64,000 bases of DNA from Viridibacterium sediminicola (GTDB taxonomy: Bacteria; Pseudomonadota; Gammaproteobacteria; Burkholderiales; Rhodocyclaceae). Both the position numbers and the translations under genes were made by a program. The stretch's first letter is position 1; the number at the start of each line of letters is the position of its first letter. Positions 8,652-17,244 of this stretch are shown here, piece by piece. The notes under the pieces were generated by a model. That model was not told the DNA's origin. It saw only the letters and a list, made by a program, of their open reading frames with translations, and did no database searches. The stretch covers positions 13,149-77,148 of the forward strand of contig NZ_JBDIVE010000013.1 of the NCBI RefSeq assembly GCF_039631295.1. Direction: 5' to 3'.

Positions 8652-10231
8652 GCCTGCTCGAAGTACGCAATCTGGATGTATTTTTCGGCGCTCGCCAGGT
8701 CGTCAAGGATGTCAGCTTCAGCCTAGAAGCCGGCGAAAAGCTCGCTCTGGTCGGTGAGTCCGGCTCAGGCAAAACGGTCACCGCGCAATCCATCCTGCGC
8801 CTCGTCGAGGGCGCCCGCCTCGCCGGCCAGATCAACTTTGCCGGACGCGATGTACTGACGATGAATACGCCGCAGCTGCGCGCCCTGCGCGGCGGCGAAG
8901 TGGCGATGATCTTCCAGGAGCCGATGAGCGCGCTCAACCCGGTGATGAGCATCGGCGCGCAGATCATGGAAGTGCTGCAGCTCCACAAAGGTTTGACGCG
9001 CAGCGAGGCACGCGCCGGCGCAATCGCGGCGCTGGAGCGTGTCGGCGTGCCCGAAGCAGCGCGGCGCATCGAACAGTTCCCGCACCAGCTCTCGGGCGGC
9101 CAGCGCCAGCGCGCGATGATCGCCATGGCCCTGGCCTGCGAACCCAAGCTGCTGATCGCCGACGAGCCGACCACCGCGCTGGATGTGAGCATCCGCCTGC
9201 AGATCCTCGAACTGCTCGATCAGCTGCGTGCCGAAACCGGCATGGCGATCCTGATCATCACCCACGACCTCAACCTGGTGCGCCGCTTTGCCGACCGCGT
9301 CGCGGTGATGGAGCGCGGCGTCCTCGTCGAGCAAGGCCGCCGCGAGACGGTGATGGAAGCGCCGCAGCATCCCTACACCCAGCGCTTGCTGGCCAGCCGT
9401 CCGCAGCGCGATGTCGGCGCCGTGGGCGCAGGCTGCGTGCTCAGCGCGCGCGAGCTGTGCGTCGATTACCCGGTGCCGCGTCCGGGCCTCTCCGGCTTGT
9501 TCAGGCGCAATCAGTTCCGCGCCGTCGATCGGGCACAGCTTGAACTCGCCCCCGGCGAAACGCTGGGCATCATCGGCGAATCCGGTTCGGGCAAAACCTC
9601 GCTGGCCCTGGCCCTGCTCGACCTGCTGCCATCGACCGGCGAGATCCGCATCAAGGGCGAGCCCTGGCGCGCGGACGATGCGGCAACACGACGCGCCTTA
9701 CGACGCACCGTGCAAGTGGTGTTCCAGGACCCGCTCTCCTCGCTGTCGCCGCGACTCTCCATCGCGCGCATCGTCGGCGAGGGCCTTGAAATCCACGAAC
9801 CGGGCTTGTCGGCGGAAGCGCGTCGCGAACGTGTCGCGCAAGCCCTGCTCGATGTCGGCCTGTCGGAAGACGGCGCGACGGCCGCGCTGCTCGAACGCTA
9901 TCCGCACGAATTCTCCGGCGGTCAGCGCCAGCGCATCGCGATTGCGCGCGCCCTGGTGCTGCGCCCCGACATCGTGGTGCTCGACGAACCGACCAGCGCC
10001 CTCGACGTGACCATCCAGCAACAGGTGCTGCAACTGCTCGGCGCGCTGCAGCGCAAGTACGGCCTGGCCTACGTGCTGGTGACGCATGACATCGATGTGA
10101 TCCGCGCCATGGCGCATCGCGTCATCGTCATGAAAGACAGCCAGATGGTCGAGAGCGGCCCGCTCGACGAGATCCTGCACCACGCGCAGAACCCCTACAC
10201 GCGCAAACTGATTGCAGCCAGTTTGCGCTGA
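8648..10231 (+). CDS. yejF: duplicated ATP-binding subunit of the peptide transporter, YejF
   Basis: This 527-residue protein fuses two complete ABC ATPase domains. Domain 1 has Walker A GESGSGKT (36-43), signature LSGGQRQR and Walker B LLIADEPTTALD. Domain 2 has Walker A GESGSGKT at about 310-317, signature FSGGQRQR and Walker B IVVLDEPTSALD. Each is followed by the oligopeptide-transporter C-terminal pattern HPYTQ or NPYTR. All catalytic motifs are intact in both halves, so one polypeptide supplies both ATP sites for YejBE. It starts within an ATGA overlap with yejE and ends the operon. Confidence 0.94.
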   Translation: MSLLEVRNLDVFFGARQVVKDVSFSLEAGEKLALVGESGSGKTVTAQSILRLVEGARLAGQINFAGRDVLTMNTPQLRALRGGEVAMIFQEPMSALNPVMSIGAQIMEVLQLHKGLTRSEARAGAIAALERVGVPEAARRIEQFPHQLSGGQRQRAMIAMALACEPKLLIADEPTTALDVSIRLQILELLDQLRAETGMAILIITHDLNLVRRFADRVAVMERGVLVEQGRRETVMEAPQHPYTQRLLASRPQRDVGAVGAGCVLSARELCVDYPVPRPGLSGLFRRNQFRAVDRAQLELAPGETLGIIGESGSGKTSLALALLDLLPSTGEIRIKGEPWRADDAATRRALRRTVQVVFQDPLSSLSPRLSIARIVGEGLEIHEPGLSAEARRERVAQALLDVGLSEDGATAALLERYPHEFSGGQRQRIAIARALVLRPDIVVLDEPTSALDVTIQQQVLQLLGALQRKYGLAYVLVTHDIDVIRAMAHRVIVMKDSQMVESGPLDEILHHAQNPYTRKLIAASLR

Positions 10232-10272
10232 GTCCATAGTTCGACGATGCGACTTTCTGCCACACTGTGCCC

Positions 10273-11079
10273 ATGCAAGTCACACGTCTGACCCGCCGGC
10301 TGATTCATCTGCGCCAGGTGGCCCAGCACATCGATCAGCAGCTCGATAGCGCGCTGAAGCTGGGTGATCTGGCCGACATCGCCCATCTGTCGCGCTTTCA
10401 TTTCGAGCGGGTGTTCGCCCACTACGCCGGTGAAAGTCCGCTGACGCGCGTACGCCGTCTGCGTCTGCTGCGCGCGCGCCAGCGCATCGAGCAAGGCGAA
10501 GTGAGCAGCTTGCTGGAGCTGGCGCTGGACAGCGGCTACAACTCGCCCGAAGCCTTCTCGCGCGCCTTCCGCGCCCAGTTCGGCTGCGCGCCGTCGCAAT
10601 GGCCGCGCGCGGCAGCGCCCGAGACGCCACGCTTCCGCGTCACGCACTTGCCTGCCTTCGCCATCCAGTACATTCCCTTTCGCGGCAGCCTGCAGGACAG
10701 CCTGCACCCCTTCGACGAACTGCGCGCACGCGCCATGCTGCAGGACATCCCGCGCGAGCGGCGCAAAGGCTGGTGCGTGCAGTACTCGGGCCTGCATGCT
10801 GGCGAGACCGTGGAGCTACACGCAGCCCTGCTCTCCGAGCGCCTGGGCACGCGCATCAAGCAGCTCTCGCTGGGCGAACTGCCGGGCGGCGAGTATGCGG
10901 TGATCAGCCTGCAAGGCAGCTATGCCCTGCCCGATCCGGCCACGCTGGCCGCGCGCATCTTGCAGGACACCGGCCGGCGAGCGGGCAACGGCCCGCTGTT
11001 GCGCAGTTTTCACAATGCGAGCTATCTGCCGGCCGAATTCGAAAAGCGCAGCGAGCTGTACGTCCCGCTGGCTAGTTAG
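10273..11079 (+). CDS. AraC-type regulator with GyrI-like effector domain
   Basis: A 268-residue transcription factor. The N-terminal 100 residues hold the two helix-turn-helix motifs of the AraC family (GDLADIAHLSRFHFERVF and a second one at LLELALDSGYNSPEAFSRAF). The C-terminal part resembles the GyrI/SOB small-molecule domain of Rob- and SoxS-like regulators (RFRVTHLPAFAIQYIPFRG...LGELPGGEYAVISLQG). A GTG two codons upstream of the chosen ATG is an alternative start. The stop codon TAG is formed by the first bases of the repeat element that follows, so the original C-terminus may have been altered by its insertion. Confidence 0.85.
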   Translation: MQVTRLTRRLIHLRQVAQHIDQQLDSALKLGDLADIAHLSRFHFERVFAHYAGESPLTRVRRLRLLRARQRIEQGEVSSLLELALDSGYNSPEAFSRAFRAQFGCAPSQWPRAAAPETPRFRVTHLPAFAIQYIPFRGSLQDSLHPFDELRARAMLQDIPRERRKGWCVQYSGLHAGETVELHAALLSERLGTRIKQLSLGELPGGEYAVISLQGSYALPDPATLAARILQDTGRRAGNGPLLRSFHNASYLPAEFEKRSELYVPLAS

Positions 11080-11348
11080 GGCGTGTTCACATTCACCCGG
11101 CGGATTGCGTTGAAGTGCAGGGCTTGCCAAAAGCGGGCGTGCGACACAGTGCAGGGAGGCCCCCTGCACAAGGAGCGCAACGCAGTATGGCGAGCCCTGC
11201 ACTTCAACCCTACGGGCGGGTACTGAATTGGCCGCAGCACAGCGTTGCAGCTCCTCGTCAGGGGGCCACCCTGACAGCGTCGCTGCGCCTTGTTCTGCGC
11301 CCAATTCAGTACCCGCGCAACCGTCGCGTGAATCTGAACACGCCCTAA
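11076..11348. repeat. 273-bp nested palindromic repeat element
   Basis: The outer ends are 21-bp inverted repeats, 11076-11096 and 11328-11348, differing at one position (TTAGGGCGTGTTCA-C/G-ATTCAC). Inside are two further perfect inverted pairs: 11109-11124 with 11193-11208 (16 bp), and 11218-11231 with 11301-11314 (14 bp). Each encloses a smaller hairpin (GTGCAGG-GCCC-CCTGCAC type and GTCAGGGGGCCACCCTGAC). A three-way or cruciform fold is expected. No open frame or transposase is present. The outer ends recur at 49838-49891, which marks this as a dispersed family. Confidence 0.85.
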
Positions 11349-11438
11349 AGCGCAATTGCAGTCATGCATCAAACAGCCACTTGGCCGATGATGCGACAAT
11401 CAAGGCCGTACCCAAAAAAACCAGATCCAGGAGACAGC

Positions 11439-12890
11439 GTGAATACCACGATCGATAAAGTCCTCATCAGCGCCTTCTGCCTGTCGCTCAGCGCCGCCGC
11501 GTTGGCCGACGTGCAACTGAGCGGCAAAACGCTCGCCGGCGCGAGCATCACACTGAGCGACAGCCAAGCCAAACATTTGAGCACCACGGCCGATGCACAG
11601 GGCAACTACAAGCTCAACATCGAAGGCCTCAGCGCCCCATTGATGCTGGTTGCCGAAACCAGTGACAAGCAGTTTGTCAGCATCGTGCCCAGCCTCGCCG
11701 CCGGCACCGCCAACATCAATGCGCTGACCGATCAGATCGCTTCCGATGTAGCGCAGGAATTCAAATTCGTCGGCCCCGTCGGGCTGGCCAAGTCGGGCAA
11801 GGCACCGGCCGTCAGCGTCGACTCGATCAAAGCCAAGACCGCTGCGCTGCGTGTGAGCCTGGCGCCGGCCCTGCAGGAGAGCGGACTCGATGCCAACAGC
11901 TTTGATCCGCTCAGCGCGCCGGTGCAAGGCGCGCTGGCCGACATCCTCGCCATCCTCGGCCACAACCGTGGTTACGAGCCCAAGAGCGGCGAGCGCGCCG
12001 ACACCAGCCTCTACGACCCCTACTTCCGCGAAGTCACGCGCTTTGCGCCGTTCAGCCTGAAGAAGGCGCAGGCCGATCTACGCGACATCAATGCCAAGGA
12101 CGTGGTGCGCGTCTTCATCGCCGGCGACTCGACGGCCAGCAATTACGATCCGCAAGTGCTGCCGCGCATGGGCTGGGGTCAGGTGTTCCAGCGCAAGATC
12201 AAGGACGGCGCGGCGGTGCGCGTGGTCAATGTGGCGCAATCGGGGCGCAGCTCGCGCAGCTTCATCAACGAGGGCTGGTTCGGCATGATTGCCGCCAACA
12301 TCCGCAAGGGCGACTATCTGCTGGTGCAGTTCGGCCACAACGACGAGAAGTGCGGCAACAATCCGGTGGCGCCGCCGCCCGCACGTGATGGCATCGACAT
12401 CGCCAATCTGTGCACCTATCCGGGCAACAGCGCCGACATCCCGGCCGAGATGTCCTTCCGCAAGACGCTTGAAAAGTACATCAAGCTGGCGCAAGACAAG
12501 GGTGCCACGCCGGTGCTGATCACCCCGGTGACGCGTCGCAGCTTCAAGAGCGGCCAGATCGGCGGCACCACCCACACCTACAGCAAGGGCCTGTTCCCCG
12601 GCGATTACTCGCAAACCATCCGCGACACCGCCCAGGCCAACAAGGTCGCCCTGGTCGATCTGGATGCGCGCAGCATGGCGTTCTTCAATCAGGTCGGCGA
12701 AGAGGCCTCGCTCGACTACTACCTGGCTGTCGACACCACCAAGTATCCGTACTACGTGGGTCTGACCGGCGCACGTAACAAGCCGGACAATACCCACTTC
12801 CAGGAACGTGGCGCCGAAACGGTGGCCGGCCTGGTGGCCGATGGTCTGCGCGAAGCCGGCCTGCCGCTGGCCAAGGAACTCAAGCCCTGA
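11439..12890 (+). CDS. secreted rhamnogalacturonan acetylesterase (SGNH hydrolase)
   Basis: This 483-residue protein starts at a GTG preceded by AGGAGA; a longer frame from 11364 has no such site. Residues 1-24 form a signal peptide (ending AALA-DV). Residues 25 to about 200 are a poorly recognised, carboxypeptidase-regulatory-like region. The SGNH domain follows: block I GDST with nucleophile Ser231, block III GHND (299-302), and block V DNTH with Asp450 and His453. This arrangement is typical of rhamnogalacturonan acetylesterases, which remove acetyl groups from pectin. Export suggests a role in plant-polymer use. Substrate specificity is inferred from family similarity. Confidence 0.82.
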   Translation: MNTTIDKVLISAFCLSLSAAALADVQLSGKTLAGASITLSDSQAKHLSTTADAQGNYKLNIEGLSAPLMLVAETSDKQFVSIVPSLAAGTANINALTDQIASDVAQEFKFVGPVGLAKSGKAPAVSVDSIKAKTAALRVSLAPALQESGLDANSFDPLSAPVQGALADILAILGHNRGYEPKSGERADTSLYDPYFREVTRFAPFSLKKAQADLRDINAKDVVRVFIAGDSTASNYDPQVLPRMGWGQVFQRKIKDGAAVRVVNVAQSGRSSRSFINEGWFGMIAANIRKGDYLLVQFGHNDEKCGNNPVAPPPARDGIDIANLCTYPGNSADIPAEMSFRKTLEKYIKLAQDKGATPVLITPVTRRSFKSGQIGGTTHTYSKGLFPGDYSQTIRDTAQANKVALVDLDARSMAFFNQVGEEASLDYYLAVDTTKYPYYVGLTGARNKPDNTHFQERGAETVAGLVADGLREAGLPLAKELKP

Positions 12891-12904
12891 TCGCTTAAGG
12901 GCAT

Positions 12905-12933
12905 GAAAAAGCCAGCCGCGCAGGCGGCTGGCT
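12905..12933 (-). terminator. rho-independent terminator of the etfBA transcript
   Basis: A 10-bp perfect stem (AGCCAGCCGC with GCGGCTGGCT) with a 4-base loop is followed, on the minus strand, by TTTTTC. It lies just after the 94-aa gene that ends the etf cluster. On the plus strand no T-run follows, so it serves the minus-strand genes. Confidence 0.85.
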
Positions 12934-12951
12934 GTGCAAGATCAGGCTGAG

Positions 12952-13236
12952 TCAGGACTTCAGCAAAGCCTCGACGGCGGCCAGCGAAGCAATCTCGCTT
13001 TGCGGATGCATGCCACGCACCAAGTGCATCACCTGCGGCAAGCTGCAACTCCCGCACGACGCCCAGGGGCGCAGATAGGCACCGCCGCCGGGTAAATCAC
13101 TGCGCCGCAGCGCGCTGCCATCGGCGGCGAAGAACAGCACCTCGCTACCCGCCGCAGCAGCTGCCACAAGCGCCTGCGCTTCGCCGTCAAACGCGCCGAG
13201 CACGGCATCATCAACCGAATAGGTGAAGATCAGCAT
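12952..13236 (-). CDS. small protein of unknown function downstream of etfA
   Basis: A 94-residue cytoplasmic protein that I do not recognise. It contains a CGSC cysteine pair (near residues 61-64) after a glycine-rich PGGGAYLRP segment, which could bind a metal or be redox-active. It starts 38 bases after the etfA stop and ends before the shared terminator, so co-transcription with etfBA is likely and a link to electron transfer is possible. The frame has the same codon bias as its neighbours. Function is not claimed. Confidence 0.6.
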   Translation of the reverse strand: MLIFTYSVDDAVLGAFDGEAQALVAAAAAGSEVLFFAADGSALRRSDLPGGGAYLRPWASCGSCSLPQVMHLVRGMHPQSEIASLAAVEALLKS

Positions 13237-13274
13237 CTGCTGTCGCGCCGCTTTTCAGCAGCGCGCCCTCGCCA

Positions 13275-14207
13275 TCAAAGTGCCGCGCTGAGCTGCGGCA
13301 CGAGCTCGAACAGATCGCCGACCAGGCCGTAGTCTGCAACCTGGAAGATGGCGGCATCCGGATCCTTGTTGATCGCCACGATCACCTTGGAATCCTTCAT
13401 ACCCGCCAGATGCTGGATCGCCCCGGAAATGCCGATGGCAAAATACAGCTCGGGCGCCACCACCTTGCCGGTCTGGCCGACCTGGCTGTCGTTCGGCGCA
13501 AAGCCGGCATCGACCGCCGCACGCGAGGCGCCGACGGCGCCACCGAGCTTGTCGGCCAGGGGTTCGAGCAGGGCATGGAAATTCTCTGCGCTGCCCAGGG
13601 CACGACCGCCCGACACCACCACGCGCGCCGCACCGAGATCCGGCCGCGCCGAGACGCTCAGCTCGCGGTCGAGCAGACGCGTCACGCCCAGATCCGGGCC
13701 TGCCGGCGCCGCTTCGATGGGCGCTGCGCCGCCTTCGGCAGCCACCGGATCAAATGCAGATGTGCGCACCGTCAGCAGCTTGACCGGCTCGGCACTCTGC
13801 ACCGTGGCAATCGCATTGCCGGCGTAGATCGGCCGCACGAAGGTGTCGGGCGCTTCGATGGCGATGATGTCGGAAACCTGGGCCACATCCAGCAAAGCTG
13901 CCAGACGCGGACCGAGGTTCTTGCCGAAGCTGCTCGCCGGCAAGAGCACATGGCTGTAACTGCCGGCCAGCTGAGCCAGGGCGACGGCGAGGTTTTCAGC
14001 CGTCTGATCGGCGTAGTGCGGCGCATCGATGACGCGCACCTTGGCAAGGCCCGGAATCTTGGCGGCGGCCTCGGCAGCCGCCGCGCAAGCGCCGCCGGCC
14101 ACCAGCAGATGGATCTCGCCACCCAGCTGCTGCGCCGCGGCCAGGGTATTGAGTGTTGCCGCATGGATGCGGCTGTTGTCGTGTTCAGCGATAACCAGGA
14201 TCGTCAT
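13275..14207 (-). CDS. etfA: electron transfer flavoprotein alpha subunit
   Basis: A 310-residue EtfA. The N-terminal domain begins MTILVIAEHDNSRIHAATLN. The C-terminal FAD-binding domain has the family pattern VVSGGRALGSAENFHALLEPLADKLG, then YFAIGISGAIQHLAGMKDSKVIVAINKDPDAAIFQVADYGLVGD. With EtfB it forms the FAD- and AMP-containing heterodimer that carries electrons from acyl-CoA and related dehydrogenases to ETF-ubiquinone oxidoreductase. The start is preceded by GAGGAGA, and it follows etfB with an 11-base gap. Confidence 0.96.
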   Translation of the reverse strand: MTILVIAEHDNSRIHAATLNTLAAAQQLGGEIHLLVAGGACAAAAEAAAKIPGLAKVRVIDAPHYADQTAENLAVALAQLAGSYSHVLLPASSFGKNLGPRLAALLDVAQVSDIIAIEAPDTFVRPIYAGNAIATVQSAEPVKLLTVRTSAFDPVAAEGGAAPIEAAPAGPDLGVTRLLDRELSVSARPDLGAARVVVSGGRALGSAENFHALLEPLADKLGGAVGASRAAVDAGFAPNDSQVGQTGKVVAPELYFAIGISGAIQHLAGMKDSKVIVAINKDPDAAIFQVADYGLVGDLFELVPQLSAAL

Positions 14208-14218
14208 TTCATCTCTCC

Positions 14219-14968
14219 TCAGATCACTTTGGCTTCGTCACGCAGGCGCGCCACCAGCTCGGCAACGCTGGCCAGCTTGACGCCCGCCGCGCGCACCGGC
14301 GGTTCAACTACGCGCAGGGTCTTCAGACGCGGCGTGACATCCACACCCAGCGCCTCCGGCGTCAGTGTGTCGAGCGGCTTTTTCTTGGCCTTCATGATGT
14401 TCGGCAGGCTGGCGTAACGCGGCTCGTTGAGGCGCAGATCCGCCGTCACCACGGCCGGCAGGCTGATCTGCAGGCGTTCCAGACCGCCATCGATCTCGCG
14501 CGTCACGGTCAGCTGTCCGTCACCCGGAACCAGCTTGGAGGCAAAGGCGGCCTGTGGCCAACCCAGCATCGCCGCCAGCATCTGGCCGGTCTGGTTGGCA
14601 TCGTCATCAATCGCCTGCTTGCCCATGATCACCAGCTGCGCGGCTTCCTTGAGCGCCACCGCCTTGATCAACTTGGCCACGGCCAACGGCTGCAGCTCGG
14701 CAGCGGTCTCGACCAGCACGGCACGATCGGCGCCCATCGCCATGGCGGCGCGCAGCGTGTCCTGGCAAGCGCCAATGCCGCAGCTGATCACCACGACCTC
14801 ACTGGCGACGCCGGCTTCGCGCAAGCGCATGGCTTCCTCGACGGCGATCTCGTCGAAGGGGTTCATCGACATTTTCACGTTGGCCAGATCAACACCGCTC
14901 TGATCAGCCTTGACGCGGATCTTCACGTTGTAATCGACCACCCGTTTGACTGGCACCAGCACTTTCAC
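14219..14968 (-). CDS. etfB: electron transfer flavoprotein beta subunit
   Basis: A 249-residue EtfB, the typical length. It starts with VKVLVPVKRVVDYNVKIR at a GTG codon preceded by AGGAGA; an upstream ATG at 15037 would add 23 unconserved residues and is rejected. The AMP-binding ETF signature region reads VIMGKQAIDDDANQTGQMLA, and SLPAVVTADLRLNEPRYASLPNIMKAKKKPL follows. It is the first gene of the etfB-etfA-(94-aa) unit. The 216 bp upstream separate it from the divergent EF-hand gene. Confidence 0.96.
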   Translation of the reverse strand: MKVLVPVKRVVDYNVKIRVKADQSGVDLANVKMSMNPFDEIAVEEAMRLREAGVASEVVVISCGIGACQDTLRAAMAMGADRAVLVETAAELQPLAVAKLIKAVALKEAAQLVIMGKQAIDDDANQTGQMLAAMLGWPQAAFASKLVPGDGQLTVTREIDGGLERLQISLPAVVTADLRLNEPRYASLPNIMKAKKKPLDTLTPEALGVDVTPRLKTLRVVEPPVRAAGVKLASVAELVARLRDEAKVI

Positions 14969-15184
14969 TTCGTTCTCCTGATCGGCTTGTTGCGCACGAA
15001 AGCGGCAAGTATCGCACCGCAGCAGGAGCCAAGGCACATAACCGCGCGTTATCGATCAATCCCGATACCTCAAGCCTTTACAAATCGACACACAAGCTTT
15101 CCTGGCCGCAACACACCTCAACAAGGCACAGGCATACGATGAGCTCCTCAGATTTCCCATCACATCTATTCAAAGAGGATGATT

Positions 15185-15745
15185 ATGAAAACCACACACA
15201 CCCTCGTTTCAGCAAGTCTGCTGGCGCTCTTCGCCAGCACGGCTGCGCTGGCCCAGCAATCTGCTCCGGCCAGCGACGCACCGGTTCGTCATCGTGTCGA
15301 GATTCGCATCAAGGATGCCGACACCGACAAGGACGGCTTCATCTCGCGCGCCGAAGCTGAAAAAGGCCTGCCACAGCTGTTCGCCCACTTCGACGAAGTC
15401 GATACCAACAAGGACGGCAAAATCTCGGCCAGCGAGCTCAAGGCCATGGCCCGCCGCATGCCGCCGCGTAAGGAGCCCGGACCGCAGAGCATGCCTCGGA
15501 TGCATGCCATGCACATGATGCACGGCATGCCCGGTGGGCCAGGCATGTACGGCATCGGCCAGGTCATCACACGCGAAGAGCTGGTGCAACGCAATCTGCG
15601 CATGCTGCAGGACTTCGATGAAGCCGACACCGACAAGGACGGCAAGCTCAGCCGTGAAGAAGTGAGAGCCTGGCACGAGAAGATGCGTTCAGAGCTGCCG
15701 CGCCCGCCGCAAGGTGGCGAGCTGCCGCCCCCGCCCCGCAAGTAA
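15185..15745 (+). CDS. exported EF-hand calcium-binding protein
   Basis: A 186-residue protein with a signal peptide (residues 1-22, ending ALA-QQ) and three canonical EF-hand loops: DADTDKDGFISRAE, DTNKDGKISASE and DTDKDGKLSREE. A methionine- and histidine-rich segment between loops two and three (MPRMHAMHMMHGMPGGPGM) could bind copper or another metal; this is an inference from composition. The C-terminus is proline-rich. The ATG at 15185 is chosen because AGAGG lies 6 bases upstream. It is likely periplasmic or secreted. Partners are unknown. Confidence 0.82.
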   Translation: MKTTHTLVSASLLALFASTAALAQQSAPASDAPVRHRVEIRIKDADTDKDGFISRAEAEKGLPQLFAHFDEVDTNKDGKISASELKAMARRMPPRKEPGPQSMPRMHAMHMMHGMPGGPGMYGIGQVITREELVQRNLRMLQDFDEADTDKDGKLSREEVRAWHEKMRSELPRPPQGGELPPPPRK

Positions 15746-15864
15746 TTGCGCTGGCGCAAATACGCTGCAGCGCAAGCGCGGCAAACAAAGCGCTCAGATA
15801 GAATGAACTGTCTCTGCCTTGGGTAGTCCCAATCGCAGTCTGTTCATCCTATCTGACACCTCAC

Positions 15865-16383
15865 ATGATCGCCTTGCGCCTGCTTCCGCCCCGCCTCGTC
15901 TTTCTGGCCGTCTTCCTCGGCTGTGCAGCCCTGCTCAGCTTCGGACTCTATCTGCAGCATGCCAAAGGTATCGAACCCTGTCCGCTGTGCATCCTGCAAC
16001 GCTATGCCTTTGCCAGCGCCGGCTTGATTGCTTTGCTGGGCGCACTGCTCAATCCGCGCGGTCTCTTGCTCAAGACCTGGGGCATCGTGCTCGCGGCCAG
16101 CGCACTTGCGGGTGGCAGCGTGTCGGTGCGACAGATCTGGCTGCAGCACAATCCGCCCTCGGTCAGCACCTGCGGTCCTGACCTGAGTTACATGGTCAGC
16201 CGCTTCCCGCTCTCTGACGTACTTCCCAAGCTGTTCCGTGGTGAAGGTGATTGCGCCAAGATTGACTGGACCTTCCTCGGTTTCTCGATCGCCGAATGGT
16301 CTGTGCTGTGCTTCTCCGTGCTGGTCCTGATCGGCCTCTGGCAAGCCCTGCGCAACCCCCTTGCGGCGCACGCACGGCGCTAA
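15865..16383 (+). CDS. dsbB: disulfide bond formation protein B
   Basis: A 172-residue inner-membrane quinone reductase that reoxidises DsbA. Four hydrophobic segments are visible. The first periplasmic loop carries the CPLC pair (Cys39, Cys42), and the second carries Cys103 and Cys130, the four cysteines needed for electron relay from DsbA to ubiquinone. The QRYAF motif after the first pair is conserved. It is a single gene between the EF-hand gene and the IclR regulator. Confidence 0.93.
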   Translation: MIALRLLPPRLVFLAVFLGCAALLSFGLYLQHAKGIEPCPLCILQRYAFASAGLIALLGALLNPRGLLLKTWGIVLAASALAGGSVSVRQIWLQHNPPSVSTCGPDLSYMVSRFPLSDVLPKLFRGEGDCAKIDWTFLGFSIAEWSVLCFSVLVLIGLWQALRNPLAAHARR

Positions 16384-16428
16384 GAATTTCACATGGCGCA
16401 ACGCAGTCTTCTCCAGTAAGATTGCGCG

Positions 16429-17244
16429 ATGCGAAATTCAAAACAAGATAGCCCCCCCGAAGAGGACACAGAGAGCAAGGAAGCGCGCGGCTCGATCCAG
16501 GTGATCGACCGCATGATGAGCCTCATCAATACCCTGGCCAGCGAGCCCGAACCGCTCGGACTCAAACAGCTGGCACTGGGCACCGGCCTGCATCCATCGA
16601 CGGCCCACCGCATCCTGGCAACACTGGGCAACAGCGGTTTCATCGAACGCACCGACGCCGGGGCCTACCGCCTCGGCATCCGCTTGCTGGAGCTGGGCAA
16701 TCTCGTCAAGTCACGCATCTCGCTACGCGAAACCGCCATGGCCGCGATGCTGCGCTTGCATGCGCAGACCGGCGAAAGCATCAATCTGGGGATGCGCAAC
16801 GGCGATGAGATTGTCTATGTCGAGCGCACCTCCAGTGGCCGCTCGGCCGTACGCATCGTGCACATCGTCGGCGCACGCGCGCCACTGCATGTCACGGCAA
16901 CCGGCAAGCTGTTCCTGGCCGAGGAAAATGCCGAGAGCAATCGCGCCTACGCCGAGCGCACCGGCCTGCCGGCCAGCACGCAGGCATCGATCACCTCACT
17001 GAGCGAGCTGCAACAGGAGCTTGAACGTGTCCGCCGGCATCGCCTGGCGTATGACATGGATGAGGTGGAGGTCGGGGTGCGCTGCATCGCTGCGGGTATT
17101 CGCGACGACAGCGGCACCTTGATCGCCGGACTGTCGCTGTCTACACCCAGCGAACGCTTCAACCCAGACTGGGCGCCGGTGGTGCGGGATACAGCGCTGG
17201 AGATTTCCCGCGCGCTGGGCTACATCCCGCCCGACAAGACTTAG
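16429..17244 (+). CDS. IclR family transcriptional regulator
   Basis: A 271-residue regulator. After a charged 25-residue extension, the winged helix-turn-helix spans about 25-90 (GLKQLALGTGLHPSTAHRIL). The IclR effector domain covers 100-268, with the signature region ARAPLHVTATGKLFLAE and, near the C-terminus, RCIAAGIRDDSGTLIAGLSLS. The inducer is not evident. Its stop overlaps the stop of convergent pbpG by three bases, so no terminator separates the two transcripts. Confidence 0.9.
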   Translation: MRNSKQDSPPEEDTESKEARGSIQVIDRMMSLINTLASEPEPLGLKQLALGTGLHPSTAHRILATLGNSGFIERTDAGAYRLGIRLLELGNLVKSRISLRETAMAAMLRLHAQTGESINLGMRNGDEIVYVERTSSGRSAVRIVHIVGARAPLHVTATGKLFLAEENAESNRAYAERTGLPASTQASITSLSELQQELERVRRHRLAYDMDEVEVGVRCIAAGIRDDSGTLIAGLSLSTPSERFNPDWAPVVRDTALEISRALGYIPPDKT

